A stretch of 64,000 bases of DNA from Asterias amurensis. Lineage: Eukaryota; Echinodermata; Asteroidea; Forcipulatida; Asteriidae. Below, piece after piece: positions 63,358 through 64,000 of this stretch. Within the stretch, counting starts at the first letter, position 1. The number at the start of each line of letters is the position of its first letter. The translations under genes were made by a program, and so were the position numbers. The notes below the pieces were generated by a model. The model searched no databases. It was not told where the DNA came from and saw only the letters and a program-made list of their open reading frames with translations. The DNA lies in NCBI RefSeq assembly GCF_032118995.1, contig NC_092655.1, forward strand, positions 13,712,406 to 13,776,405, written 5' to 3'.

Positions 63358-64000
63358 GTTGGGGTCCATGACTCTTGAACTCGCTCTTTTTTTTTTTTTC
63401 ACTCTGATCGTGAAGCCTAGTATTTTTCTTTAATTTCAAGGGAGTACAGCTCTTTACATTTACTATCTGGGAGAGATAAGGGTAGTACCTGGCGACTCGT
63501 AAGTAGTACTTTGTTTGGTAGAAGTAGCACTTCTAGGGGGAATATTTCACCAACATAGTCCTTATATTTGTAATGTTGTGTGTTGCAGCTCATGTATGTA
63601 GGCGACCATGTTTTGACATTCACTGATTGCACTGATTGATTTGTAAACTAGTGATTGTGCTGTGCTAGATCATGTGATTGCTACTCTCTTGTATTACATC
63701 AGTTGCAGAAAAGAATAGTTACATTTTATATTTCAGACATTTATTTAATTTTTTTTATCCGAGTCAAGGCTCTTATCTGATGGTTTAGTCGATTTGAAAG
63801 GGGTTGTGGTTTGTCAATCCAACGACTGAAACCACTTGTTGTAATTACAAAACCATCAAAACTTTCAATAAATTCAAGTAGATTTTTGAATGCCAGAGTT
63901 ACTAGTGTATTACATACCTAAAATGACAACATTAATTAGTCCTTCTTTCAGACGGAAAATTAACTCTGACGTTAAGTATGTATTTGTGATAGTGTCAAAA
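63358..64000. other. Presumed SMC3 intron at window end
   Basis: I found no reverse-strand match to the SMC3 residues that should precede KEECMRKI, so the next exon upstream is probably outside the window. Confidence 0.5.

Overview
The window is animal nuclear DNA, AT-rich and intron-bearing, with very few coding exons and a dense load of non-autonomous transposons, SINE and LINE pieces and satellites. The repeat style and the SMC3 C-terminal sequence suggest a marine deuterostome, most likely an echinoderm and perhaps a sea star. That placement is inference from recollection, not a search. No bacterial, organellar, rRNA or bona fide tRNA gene was seen.

Only one gene can be named. The 3' half of SMC3, the cohesin ATPase, lies on the minus strand at 55,710-62,720. 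Six exons encode the last 272 residues, including the ABC signature LSGGQ, the Walker B region and the stop codon; the 5' part lies beyond base 64,000. Its last three exons are present a second time at 6,559-8,885, inside a direct duplication (1-8,885 against 49,340-57,941) that ends abruptly within an SMC3 exon. The two copies differ by precise transposon insertions, and each difference preserves an empty site in the other copy.

A second, unnamed gene lies on the plus strand at 35,844-42,172. Its four exons give a 219-residue protein with a signal peptide and eight cysteines after it. Intron 3 holds a perfect GTT tract of about 1 kb and then four different TTAA-flanked MITEs joined end to end, finishing 25 bases before exon 4. 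A further exon-like reading frame (25,005-25,295) ends at a strong splice donor.

Layout: 1-8.9 kb, duplicate copy 1. 8.9-11.0 kb, repeat-rich spacer. 11.07-20.52 kb, four near-identical 2.3-kb tandem units bounded by long inverted repeats rich in sub-repeats. 20.5-23.1 kb, dispersed repeats and a 19-unit hairpin array. 23.1-28.6 kb, mostly MITEs and one candidate exon. 28.3-33.3 kb, diverged tandem duplications. 33.3-34.5 kb, elements with long inverted repeats. 35.8-42.2 kb, the secreted-protein gene. 42.7-49.3 kb, MITEs and LINE remnants. 49.3-57.9 kb, duplicate copy 2. 55.7-62.7 kb, SMC3 proper. 62.97-63.35 kb, a foldback MITE.

The genes do not form an operon or visible pathway. The strongest biology here is mobile-element behaviour: TTAA insertion shown by empty sites, insertion of one element into the TTAA bordering another, and a tandem series of splice-acceptor copies inside an essential cohesin gene.
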